From Candidatus Pacearchaeota archaeon (GTDB taxonomy: Archaea; Nanoarchaeota; Nanoarchaeia; Pacearchaeales; GW2011-AR1): a stretch of 10,760 bases of DNA. The position numbers were made by a program, and so were the translations under genes. Below are positions 4,710 through 10,760 of this stretch, in pieces; position 1 is the stretch's first letter; each line of letters begins with the position of its first letter. The notes under the pieces were generated by a model. The model was not told the DNA's origin, ran no database searches, and saw nothing but the letters and a program-made list of their open reading frames with translations. The stretch covers positions 1-10,760 of the forward strand of contig NZER01000422.1 of NCBI GenBank assembly GCA_002690445.1, given 5' to 3'.

Positions 4710-6764
4710 ATGAGAGAAAAAATTGAGAATATATTTGTTGGAGTAATTGCAATATTTATGTTATTATCTACTGTATCAAGTGCATTAGCGATTGATGAAA
4801 CTAATAACTTAAATGCATACCCAGACCAATTTATAACAAATGGGATTTTTACGGGGGCAGTAGTTGTAGGAGATAATGCATTAGCATCAGATACAGTTGG
4901 TCAGGCTACGATACTTGCAAATTTACAAACAAAGGCAGTAAGTATAGAAACAACAACAGAAACAAATGAAATTGAAGTGATAGGGGGAACTAAAGAAATT
5001 AAATTGGGTGAAAAAGTAAATACGGAATTTGATTCAAATTTAGATGATTCCGATTTAGACCAACTTCAAGATAAACAAATAAAATTTAATAATGAGGATT
5101 ATGATGTCCATGATGAATTAATCTTAGGTGAAATAAGTTTAGAAACAAGTTTAACATCTGACATTGATTATGAGGATAGTGTGGCATTAGAAGCAGAAAA
5201 AAAGTCTATAAAATATAAATATATTTTTGATGACAGTATAAATCTAAATGATGTTGATAGTGATACACCTCTAACTATTGATTTTCTTGGAAGAGAATTA
5301 AAAATTACTTCTGTTGATAATGAAGAAATGACAATTAACTTCGGGAGTAAATATGTTTTAGAGGAAGAGGATGAATTGGATATTGATGGTAAGACTCTAA
5401 AAGTGACTCAAGTTGGAGATACCTCCATTGTAATTAATGTCGATGGTATAACCGAAATTGTAGGTAACGGAGAGTCCGAAACTATTAATGGAGTTGAAAT
5501 TGAAGTAAATGATATTGTTTATGATGGAGATAGTGATACAAAAGACATTGTTTCTTTATACGCAGGAAATGATGTAAAAGACACAATTAATGATGGGGAT
5601 GACTATTTTAATAATGAAGAATGGACTTGGGATTTTTCAACAATAGATGACACAGATGCAAAACATTCTTTTGGAATTGAATTGAATGAAAATTATAACG
5701 ATGATAATGACGAGGATTTGGTTAAAGATACAGGTTGTTATGATTTGCCCGATAAGTTCCTAAGTATATGTTTAACTGGTTTAAAGAATGATGAGTATTC
5801 TACTTTTGAAATAGAATATGATGATAATTACGAATTTGATGACGTGGATGGTTACGCAGATGGAGATGTAAAAGCTTTTGTATTTAAAAGTGACAATGAA
5901 GATGGATTTACTATTAAAGAAGAAAAAACAAACGAACTTGTCTTTTATGTAAATGGAACAAATGGCATTGATGTATTTTATAAAGACGACGAAGGTGATT
6001 TGTATTTAGCAAATGATTATACCATTTCAAATACAACAAATTCAAGTTTTGCAAAAATAACTTACGAAGATAATGAAATAGATATGGATTTAACACTAAA
6101 AGATTTATCTTTGGGTAATCCAGTAAATATAACAATAGATGCAGGAAATAATAAAAATTTGGAAATCATTTTGGGGAAAGATACGAGTGAATTTAAGTAT
6201 CTTGGAACTACTGTGGAAGCTGAAGATAATGAATTGATTTATGGTGGAACTGAAATTGGAGAGAAAGATAATGATTTAATGACCAAATATGGAATTATAA
6301 TTAAAGACCCAGATTCTAATGGTGATGATGGGAAGGTAATTATGGAAATTCCAAGTGAAGAGATTGAAGCAGTTGTTAAAATTGGAGGAACAACCACAGT
6401 TGAAACAACCGAATCAACTATAAGTGTAAGTAAGGTTAATCCAATACCTTCAAGTGCAATCGCACTTTCTTCAGAAATTACAAATCCAACAGCACAGAAT
6501 TTAATAGTGATTGGAGGACCAGCGGTTAATCCATTAGCAAGCACTGTATTTGGGATGGCAACATCAGATTTTACACCTAATGAAGCAATGATTAAAGTAA
6601 TTAATAATGGGGATTTTATGGCTATTTTAATTGCAGGATATGGTGCAGTTGATACAAGAAATGCTGCTTTGGCAGTAGCGAAGGGAGAATTAAATGGAAT
6701 AAATAAAGCAGAAGCAAAGGTTATTTCAACAACCCAAGCTATTGGAGCATATGTTGTGGAGTAA
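4710..6764 (+). CDS. S-layer family surface protein
   Basis: This 684-residue secreted protein has a signal peptide (1-27, ending SSALA). Next is an N-terminal S-layer domain (about 37-75: YPDQFITNGIFTGAVVVGD...ATILANLQ). The middle is beta-rich and very acidic, and the C-terminal S-layer domain (about 575-684) contains LIVIGGPAVNPLAS and ILIAGYGAVDTRNAA. This matches the architecture of methanogen and DPANN S-layer proteins, which form the outer cell lattice. C343 and C354 may form a disulfide, and NNTT/NGT/NIT-type sequons allow N-glycosylation. Length is normal to slightly short and the frame intact. It is transcribed alone from the divergent region and ends in a hairpin terminator. On an element it could replace or modify the host S-layer, block superinfection, or coat a particle. 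A chromosomal host gene beside an insertion is the alternative. Confidence 0.85.
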   Translation: MREKIENIFVGVIAIFMLLSTVSSALAIDETNNLNAYPDQFITNGIFTGAVVVGDNALASDTVGQATILANLQTKAVSIETTTETNEIEVIGGTKEIKLGEKVNTEFDSNLDDSDLDQLQDKQIKFNNEDYDVHDELILGEISLETSLTSDIDYEDSVALEAEKKSIKYKYIFDDSINLNDVDSDTPLTIDFLGRELKITSVDNEEMTINFGSKYVLEEEDELDIDGKTLKVTQVGDTSIVINVDGITEIVGNGESETINGVEIEVNDIVYDGDSDTKDIVSLYAGNDVKDTINDGDDYFNNEEWTWDFSTIDDTDAKHSFGIELNENYNDDNDEDLVKDTGCYDLPDKFLSICLTGLKNDEYSTFEIEYDDNYEFDDVDGYADGDVKAFVFKSDNEDGFTIKEEKTNELVFYVNGTNGIDVFYKDDEGDLYLANDYTISNTTNSSFAKITYEDNEIDMDLTLKDLSLGNPVNITIDAGNNKNLEIILGKDTSEFKYLGTTVEAEDNELIYGGTEIGEKDNDLMTKYGIIIKDPDSNGDDGKVIMEIPSEEIEAVVKIGGTTTVETTESTISVSKVNPIPSSAIALSSEITNPTAQNLIVIGGPAVNPLASTVFGMATSDFTPNEAMIKVINNGDFMAILIAGYGAVDTRNAALAVAKGELNGINKAEAKVISTTQAIGAYVVE

Positions 6765-6781
6765 TAAACTCCACTTTTTTT
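6756..6781 (+). terminator. hairpin plus T-run terminator of the S-layer gene
   Basis: GTGGAGT (6756-6762) and ACTCCAC (6768-6774) form a perfect 7-bp stem with loop AATAA, followed at once by seven Ts and, after one A, seven more. The TAA stop codon begins inside the stem and extends into the loop. This is the bacterial intrinsic-terminator form; archaeal termination usually needs only the T tract. Confidence 0.8.
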
Positions 6782-6787
6782 ATTTTT

Positions 6788-7072
6788 TTATTCTATTCCA
6801 CATAATTTATTAACTACTTTATGGGGAATATTTTTTATTTTAAATCCTCTCTTCATTCCGTTTGTAATTAAATCTTTATATCTTAAAAATAAATCTAATC
6901 CATGCAATTCTAAAAAATCAATTTCTGTTTCCTTTATAGGTTTTTTTAAAATTATTAAATCTTTATATAAAAATTCTTCAAGTTCATCTCCTTTTTTTAT
7001 TTTTAATTTATTACAAATTTTTTTTGAAAGTTGTATTTTTTCTCTAAAATAAACTTTATACAATATTTTCAT
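6788..7072 (-). CDS. AbrB/SpoVT-like DNA-binding protein
   Basis: The 94-residue protein has an N-terminal swapped-hairpin AbrB-like domain (residues about 7-45): REKIQLSKKICNKLKIKKGDELEEFLYKDLIILKKP, the usual pattern of strand, helix, KKGD turn and returning strand. The C-terminal half (LELHGLDLFLRYKDL...) is unassigned. Such proteins are dimeric transcription regulators or antitoxins; no toxin gene lies beside it. It is the only leftward gene in the right half and diverges from the structural genes, so regulation of those genes and itself is a fair inference. No ribosome binding site precedes the ATG; a TATA-like box at 7097-7108 suggests a leaderless message. Confidence 0.65.
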   Translation of the reverse strand: MKILYKVYFREKIQLSKKICNKLKIKKGDELEEFLYKDLIILKKPIKETEIDFLELHGLDLFLRYKDLITNGMKRGFKIKNIPHKVVNKLCGIE

Positions 7073-7096
7073 CTTTTTTTAAAATAAAAAAACATA

Positions 7097-7108
7097 ATTT
7101 TATTTAAA
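7097..7108 (-). promoter_or_regulatory. TATA-like element of the AbrB-like gene
   Basis: On the minus strand TTTTAAATAAAA lies about 25-36 bases before the ATG at 7072, fitting a leaderless or very short-leader transcript. Confidence 0.35.
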
Positions 7109-7117
7109 ATTAACTAA

Positions 7118-7131
7118 AAAAGTATACTTTT
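7118..7131. promoter_or_regulatory. 14-bp perfect palindrome, operator candidate
   Basis: AAAAGTATACTTTT is a perfect palindrome centred between two divergent promoters, just upstream of the TATA box of the AbrB-like gene and about 30 bases before that of the structural genes. Its half-site AAAAAGTATA also occurs at 1605-1596 and 4233-4224 on the minus strand. Binding by the AbrB-like or RHH protein is inferred. Confidence 0.5.
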
Positions 7132-7162
7132 ACTCTTAATAACCTCCAAAACATAAAAAATA

Positions 7163-7258
7163 GTTTATAAAGGGTAAAATTTTTATAAAATTTAATAAAA
7201 TGTTTTTTTCCGAAAAAAAAGTAGGGAAATTGAATTATTCTAATAAAGATACGGAGGT
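7163..7258 (+). promoter_or_regulatory. promoter region and ribosome binding site of the structural gene cluster
   Basis: Two TATA-like boxes are visible, GTTTATAAAG (7163-7172) and TTTTATAAAATT (7181-7192). The leader contains a T7-CCG-A8 inverted repeat (about 7203-7220) and ends with GGAGGT (7253-7258), eight bases before the ATG at 7267. Confidence 0.5.
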
Positions 7259-7266
7259 ATTAAAAA

Positions 7267-8256
7267 ATGAATAAAAAAGGTTTTGCCTTGACTTTTATGT
7301 CGGCAATCGTAATTGTTTTAGTTGTTTTTGGTTCGATTGTTGTTATAAATTGGGGTAAAAAGCAAATAGGAGATGGCACTTTTTTCACCATTGCAACAGA
7401 AGAAGGTGGAGGAGTAGCTGGAGATGTTGAATTAATAGAAGCACTGGATAAAATTTGTCTTGGGGTAGAAGATACAACTGTTACGCCAAAATTTTCAGAT
7501 AAACATAATCTAAATACTGCAGGAGATGATGGTTATAGTATAAGTATTTGGAACCCTTTAACTGGAACTTGGGATGAAGATGGAACCGACTTAGCACCAA
7601 GAACTGACCAAACTTTAAGTCCTCATGATAAGTTAAGAATTTTATATAATTCTAACCAAACAACAACTGGGACTACTTATTTACCACAAATCTTTGAAAC
7701 AGAAATTCCTTGTAAGGGAACATATAAACCCGTTTTCCCTATAACAGATGTTTCCGGTTCAATGCTAACAGTTACTTTCACCAATAGTGATGGTATAACA
7801 AAGAATGCAGCGACTGCCGAGGAAGATTTATCTGCAGGAGATGCAAATAGTATTGGTATAACTGTAAGAGGTCAAAATGAGGACCAGCTTGGAGTAACCA
7901 CAAATGCAGTTTGTGTTGAATATAATAACACTGGTGCTTTTGATGAAATCTCCCTAAGTGGAAGTGGTTTAAGAGAGATTACTAAACCGACAAGAATATC
8001 TACCGGAAGCGGTAGTGTAGAACCCTGTTATGAATTTCCTTTATTAACAAAGGAAAATAGAGAAGCTAGGTTCATAATGGATTACGACGTAGATGATGAC
8101 GACTGGTCTGCAACAAGCGGAAATCTGACTTTTACCTTTATAGGTGATTTTGGATACAGAGATAGTAATGACATGCAATACTATTATGGATACGAAACTA
8201 ACCAAAATGGTCAGAAAGGAGCCACAGACGAAACCGCAACTTGGAGAAATAAATAA
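7267..8256 (+). CDS. pilin-like N-terminally anchored structural protein candidate
   Basis: The 329-residue protein begins MNKKGFALTF and has a single hydrophobic segment (about 6-28), like a class III (prepilin) signal. If a prepilin peptidase cuts after KKG, the hydrophobic helix would remain as an assembly stalk. The glutamate usual at position +5 of pilins is missing, so plain membrane anchoring is equally possible. The rest is acidic, Thr/Ser/Gly-rich and probably beta-sheet, with four cysteines (64, 149, 216, 254) able to form two disulfides. It has a strong ribosome binding site, heads the cluster, and is followed by a hairpin terminator before the next gene, an arrangement common for an abundant structural product. 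I do not recognise a capsid or pilin family with certainty. Confidence 0.7.
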   Translation: MNKKGFALTFMSAIVIVLVVFGSIVVINWGKKQIGDGTFFTIATEEGGGVAGDVELIEALDKICLGVEDTTVTPKFSDKHNLNTAGDDGYSISIWNPLTGTWDEDGTDLAPRTDQTLSPHDKLRILYNSNQTTTGTTYLPQIFETEIPCKGTYKPVFPITDVSGSMLTVTFTNSDGITKNAATAEEDLSAGDANSIGITVRGQNEDQLGVTTNAVCVEYNNTGAFDEISLSGSGLREITKPTRISTGSGSVEPCYEFPLLTKENREARFIMDYDVDDDDWSATSGNLTFTFIGDFGYRDSNDMQYYYGYETNQNGQKGATDETATWRNK

Positions 8257-8280
8257 GGATTAATTTCCTTATTTTTTTTT
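8251..8280 (+). terminator. hairpin plus T-run, probably partial terminator within the cluster
   Basis: AAATAAGGA (8251-8259) and TCCTTATTT (8266-8274) form a perfect 9-bp stem with loop TTAATT, running into nine Ts. The stop codon lies in the left arm. Because the next gene starts 20 bases later without a clear promoter, it probably reduces rather than stops downstream transcription, or stabilises the message end of the first gene. Confidence 0.75.
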
Positions 8281-8299
8281 ATTTTAGGAGGTAGAAGTA

Positions 8300-9061
8300 A
8301 TGCCGATTAGTGCCTTAATGGTTGCTATAATTGCATTTCTTTTGTATCTATTTTTAAGTAGTTTAAACCCTTTATTTGGGAGTGTTTTATTATTAATGTT
8401 TTTTGCTTGGGCTTTTCCAAATCTGGATGAAAAATTAGCAGGATTTTATTTATTCTTATTATTAATTTCCTTAATTCTTGGGATTATTATGCAAAAATAC
8501 AGAGTAACAGAAGGTAAATCCCCAAGTATGTTTGGCATTCAATTTCAAGGTTTTACCTTAATAGCTATAAATTTATTTTTGGGTGGTGGACTAATTTACT
8601 TTGCCGCAATCTTACAAGGAAGAAGTGAAACGGCAATATTAGGAGTTCCAACTTTAGCAATTAGTGGAACTATTGCTACTGCTTTAAATCCGGCTACAAG
8701 TGGAATGTTAGGAATTGTAGAAAATAAATTTTTATTTACAATTTATGATTTCTTTAAATATAATATGCCTCAAATAGTCGGTGTAATTCCCTTTATTAAT
8801 ATTTTAGCACCATTTTTTATTTTGGTTATTCCTATCATTATAGCCGTATTATTCTTTGCGTTATTACATTTAAATGCCTATGCCTTAGCAGCAGGGGCTT
8901 TATTCTTTGCAGGTATAATGATGTTTATATGGATATTAGGTTATGAAACAGTTGGAAGTTTAATGGCGGATGTTTTCCATTATTGGTGGAATTCACTTAT
9001 TAGATTAGGAACTACTCTTAGAATTGTAGGAAGTAATGGTTCAGGATTGGAGGTATTATAA
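8300..9061 (+). CDS. polytopic membrane protein of unknown function
   Basis: The 253-residue protein is mostly hydrophobic, with about six to eight membrane segments: roughly 4-20, 25-39, 47-64, 84-104, 113-130, 160-188 and 193-213. A short polar loop (MQKYRVTEGKSPS) lies near 64-77 and the C-terminus is hydrophilic. AGGAGGT stands seven bases before the ATG. It is flanked by exported proteins and its 3' end contains the ribosome binding site of the next gene. It could be a membrane core of a virion, or a VirB6/TrbL-like channel of an export apparatus; no motif decides between these. Confidence 0.75.
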   Translation: MPISALMVAIIAFLLYLFLSSLNPLFGSVLLLMFFAWAFPNLDEKLAGFYLFLLLISLILGIIMQKYRVTEGKSPSMFGIQFQGFTLIAINLFLGGGLIYFAAILQGRSETAILGVPTLAISGTIATALNPATSGMLGIVENKFLFTIYDFFKYNMPQIVGVIPFINILAPFFILVIPIIIAVLFFALLHLNAYALAAGALFFAGIMMFIWILGYETVGSLMADVFHYWWNSLIRLGTTLRIVGSNGSGLEVL

Positions 9062-9062
9062 A

Positions 9063-10178
9063 ATGAAAAAAATATTTTCAATTTTAACTTTATTTATATT
9101 AAGTATGAGTTTAGTTAATGCAAGTGGAAGTTTTGAGTTTGAAGAGATGAATGTCTTTGAGAAATTTGTCAGTTCACTTAAAGGAGCAGTAGGTTTGGAA
9201 GTAGTTGTTGCAGGAAGTGGAGGAGCAACAGCAGGAGAAAAGATAAGAATAGCTTATTCTGACCCAGTTACAGATTCATGTTCAAACCCCCATTTTGATA
9301 TTGGGGTTCATGAGTTAGGAGTTTTTAAACAAAGTGGTGGGAAGTATTTAGGAAGAAGTGTTAGAAAAGGAGAACTAATTTCTTGGAATTGGTATTATAC
9401 AATTCCAAACGATGCAAAAGCAGGAGTATGGGATTTAGAAGCTTATATTTGGTGTGGAAATAAAATTATATCAGAGAATAAACCTTCTACAACAACTTTT
9501 ATCGTTCAAGGTAAAACCGAAACTTGTAAAGAAAAGATATATGATAAATATTGTATAGGTTCAGATATTTTGGCTTATAATAGATTAGTTTGTCCAAGTA
9601 ATTCAGTTGTTTTATGGAAAGAAAATTGTGGAAGTGGGGAAAAATGTCAGATGCAAGGAGGTTTATCTCTTTGTAGAGCTTGCGATTTAAAGGGATGGGA
9701 TGAATGGAGTAATAATAGGGATAATTGTGGAGTGAGGTTAAGATTTGATATTTGTGGAAATCAAAGAGATAAAGAAGTGAAGAGTTGTATCTTTTCAAGT
9801 TGTGGAGATGATATATGCCAAGTGACGGAGACAGAATTAAGTTGTAAACAAGATTGTGGAATCGGAGGAATTTGTGGAGATACTATTTGTGAAAGTGGAG
9901 AAGATTGTCCTTATGATTGTGGTGGATGGGTAATAAGAAATAATGAATGTGTAGAATCAAACCAAGCTAAATATCAACATTTGGTTGATTGTGAAAAAGA
10001 TTTGGTAAGTAATGGAAATGGAAATGGAAATGGAAATGGGTCGGATTTAATTCCTATAATTCCTCTTGGAATAGCTTTAATTGGTCTTGCGATTGGAATT
10101 TTTTACAATCCTTTAGGATTTATATTAGTAATGGTAGGAGTAGGATGGTATATAATGAAAACTTACGGAGGTTTTTAA
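9063..10178 (+). CDS. cysteine-rich secreted protein with C-terminal membrane anchor
   Basis: The 371-residue protein has a signal peptide (1-20, ending LVNA), a large ectodomain, a Gly-Asn linker and two hydrophobic segments at the C-terminus (about 329-345 and 350-366). Residues 247-286 hold two copies of a CGDxIC...DCG motif, a small disulfide-rich module seen in many extracellular proteins; many other cysteines suggest further disulfides. It should be displayed on the cell or particle surface, as expected for an adhesin, spike or receptor-binding protein. The ATG at 9063 follows GGAGGT by eight bases; an ATG at 9036 in frame would hide the signal peptide and lacks a site. Two bases separate it from the upstream membrane-protein gene. 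Confidence 0.8.
   Translation: MKKIFSILTLFILSMSLVNASGSFEFEEMNVFEKFVSSLKGAVGLEVVVAGSGGATAGEKIRIAYSDPVTDSCSNPHFDIGVHELGVFKQSGGKYLGRSVRKGELISWNWYYTIPNDAKAGVWDLEAYIWCGNKIISENKPSTTTFIVQGKTETCKEKIYDKYCIGSDILAYNRLVCPSNSVVLWKENCGSGEKCQMQGGLSLCRACDLKGWDEWSNNRDNCGVRLRFDICGNQRDKEVKSCIFSSCGDDICQVTETELSCKQDCGIGGICGDTICESGEDCPYDCGGWVIRNNECVESNQAKYQHLVDCEKDLVSNGNGNGNGNGSDLIPIIPLGIALIGLAIGIFYNPLGFILVMVGVGWYIMKTYGGF
10011..10040 (+). repeat. GGAAAT hexamer repeat coding for a Gly-Asn linker
   Basis: Four exact tandem copies of GGAAAT plus partial flanks encode NGNGNGNGNGS just before the membrane anchor of the cysteine-rich protein. The in-frame hexamer can gain or lose two residues per unit by slippage, changing the length of the flexible stalk without breaking the frame. 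Confidence 0.85.
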
Positions 10179-10179
10179 A

Positions 10180-10760
10180 ATGAATAAAAAAGGAGTATTA
10201 GGGATTTTAGTAAATCCTATTTTTTGGATAGTTTTAGTATTATTTTTTGCACTATTTTTCGTAATTCCCAGAGTAACCGCTGGAGGAGTTATTGATAGTC
10301 AAATTCCTGTAAAGGATGGATGTGAACCTGTTAATTTAGAAGTAAGAATTAAAGGGCAAGCTTTAGTATATGACCAAGAATGGATGGGAGTAAGAGCAGA
10401 AGCAAAAGATATAGAGATAAGTTCCATTAAAAGTTCAACAACAGGACAGAGGATTTTATCTTTTTCAGATTTCAATGAAGAATTAGCATGGTTTAAAGGA
10501 AATCAAAATTATAATTGGAAAATGGAACTAGTAAATACTAAATTGGATTCTATTGAAGACACAGATACAGGTTCTAATGTCCATCCCGGAGATGATAAGG
10601 TCATACAAGAGAATGACTTTGTTTTAGATTTTGGAGTTCCGGATAATAATTGTGATATGAAAATAGATGATTTTGATGTAAGATTAAATTTAGAAGTAAA
10701 AACAGAAGATGGTGAAATAACCATATTAACAAAAACAGTAACTTATGAAGAAGGTAAACA
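10180..10760 (+). CDS. N-terminally anchored exported protein (3' end outside the window)
   Basis: The frame is open from the ATG at 10180 to the window edge, 193 residues so far. It begins MNKKGVLGILV and has one hydrophobic segment (about 6-30), then a probably beta-rich domain with two cysteines visible (CEPV, CDMK). The MNKKG start is shared with the protein at 7267. GGAGGT (10167-10172) lies seven bases before the ATG and inside the end of the previous gene, one base separating the two. It likely acts with the two proteins before it in one envelope-spanning assembly. No family recognised. Confidence 0.8.
   Translation, partial: MNKKGVLGILVNPIFWIVLVLFFALFFVIPRVTAGGVIDSQIPVKDGCEPVNLEVRIKGQALVYDQEWMGVRAEAKDIEISSIKSSTTGQRILSFSDFNEELAWFKGNQNYNWKMELVNTKLDSIEDTDTGSNVHPGDDKVIQENDFVLDFGVPDNNCDMKIDDFDVRLNLEVKTEDGEITILTKTVTYEEGK

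Noticed and set aside
6239..6544. 101-codon minus-strand open frame inside the S-layer gene
   Set aside because: Antisense shadow; the plus strand carries a clear S-layer domain here and no ribosome binding site supports the minus frame.
9499..9798. 99-codon minus-strand frame inside the cysteine-rich protein gene
   Set aside because: Antisense shadow rich in Tyr/Asn/Leu without any motif or start signal.
10509..10724. 71-codon minus-strand frame at the right edge
   Set aside because: Antisense of the partial exported-protein gene, which has a strong ribosome binding site and continuous frame.

Overview
The window looks like part of an archaeal virus or other mobile element, most likely from a DPANN-type host (Pacearchaeota, Woesearchaeota or similar). 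Reasons: the DNA is very AT-rich; small genes are packed with TGATG/ATGA overlaps and GGAGG ribosome binding sites; the helicase is MCM-like, the archaeal/eukaryotic type; TATA boxes precede several units; and the surface protein matches the S-layer family known from methanogens and DPANN archaea. The host assignment is inference, made without a database search.

Layout. Positions 1-4572 lie on the minus strand and form the replication and control half. Reading leftwards from 4572: two tiny proteins (one a zinc ribbon), then a unit with its own promoter carrying a ribbon-helix-helix protein, a 42-residue zinc ribbon, an HNH nuclease and a divergent MCM-like helicase. Next comes an intergenic block (1581-1738) with a 71-bp hairpin and a tandem AT repeat. 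Last is a tightly coupled run of six genes containing a DruA-like (DUF4338) protein. A tRNA-Gly(UCC) gene lies inside the open reading frame of that protein.

Positions 4710-10760 lie mainly on the plus strand and form the surface or structural half: an S-layer-family protein that ends in a hairpin terminator, then four exported or membrane proteins. These are a pilin-like abundant-looking protein followed by a partial terminator, a polytopic membrane protein, a cysteine-rich membrane-anchored ectodomain protein, and a further N-terminally anchored protein cut by the window edge. A single minus-strand AbrB-like gene sits between S-layer gene and structural genes, with a perfect palindrome in its divergent promoter region.

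This divergent arrangement fits an early (replication, regulation) versus late (envelope, virion or appendage) organisation. No terminase, portal, HK97-type capsid or recognisable conjugation ATPase is visible, so the element type stays open. The most unusual points are the tRNA nested in the DruA-like frame, the S-layer gene on a mobile element, the hairpin/repeat block beside the helicase, and bacterial-style hairpin plus U-tract terminators in an archaeal setting.
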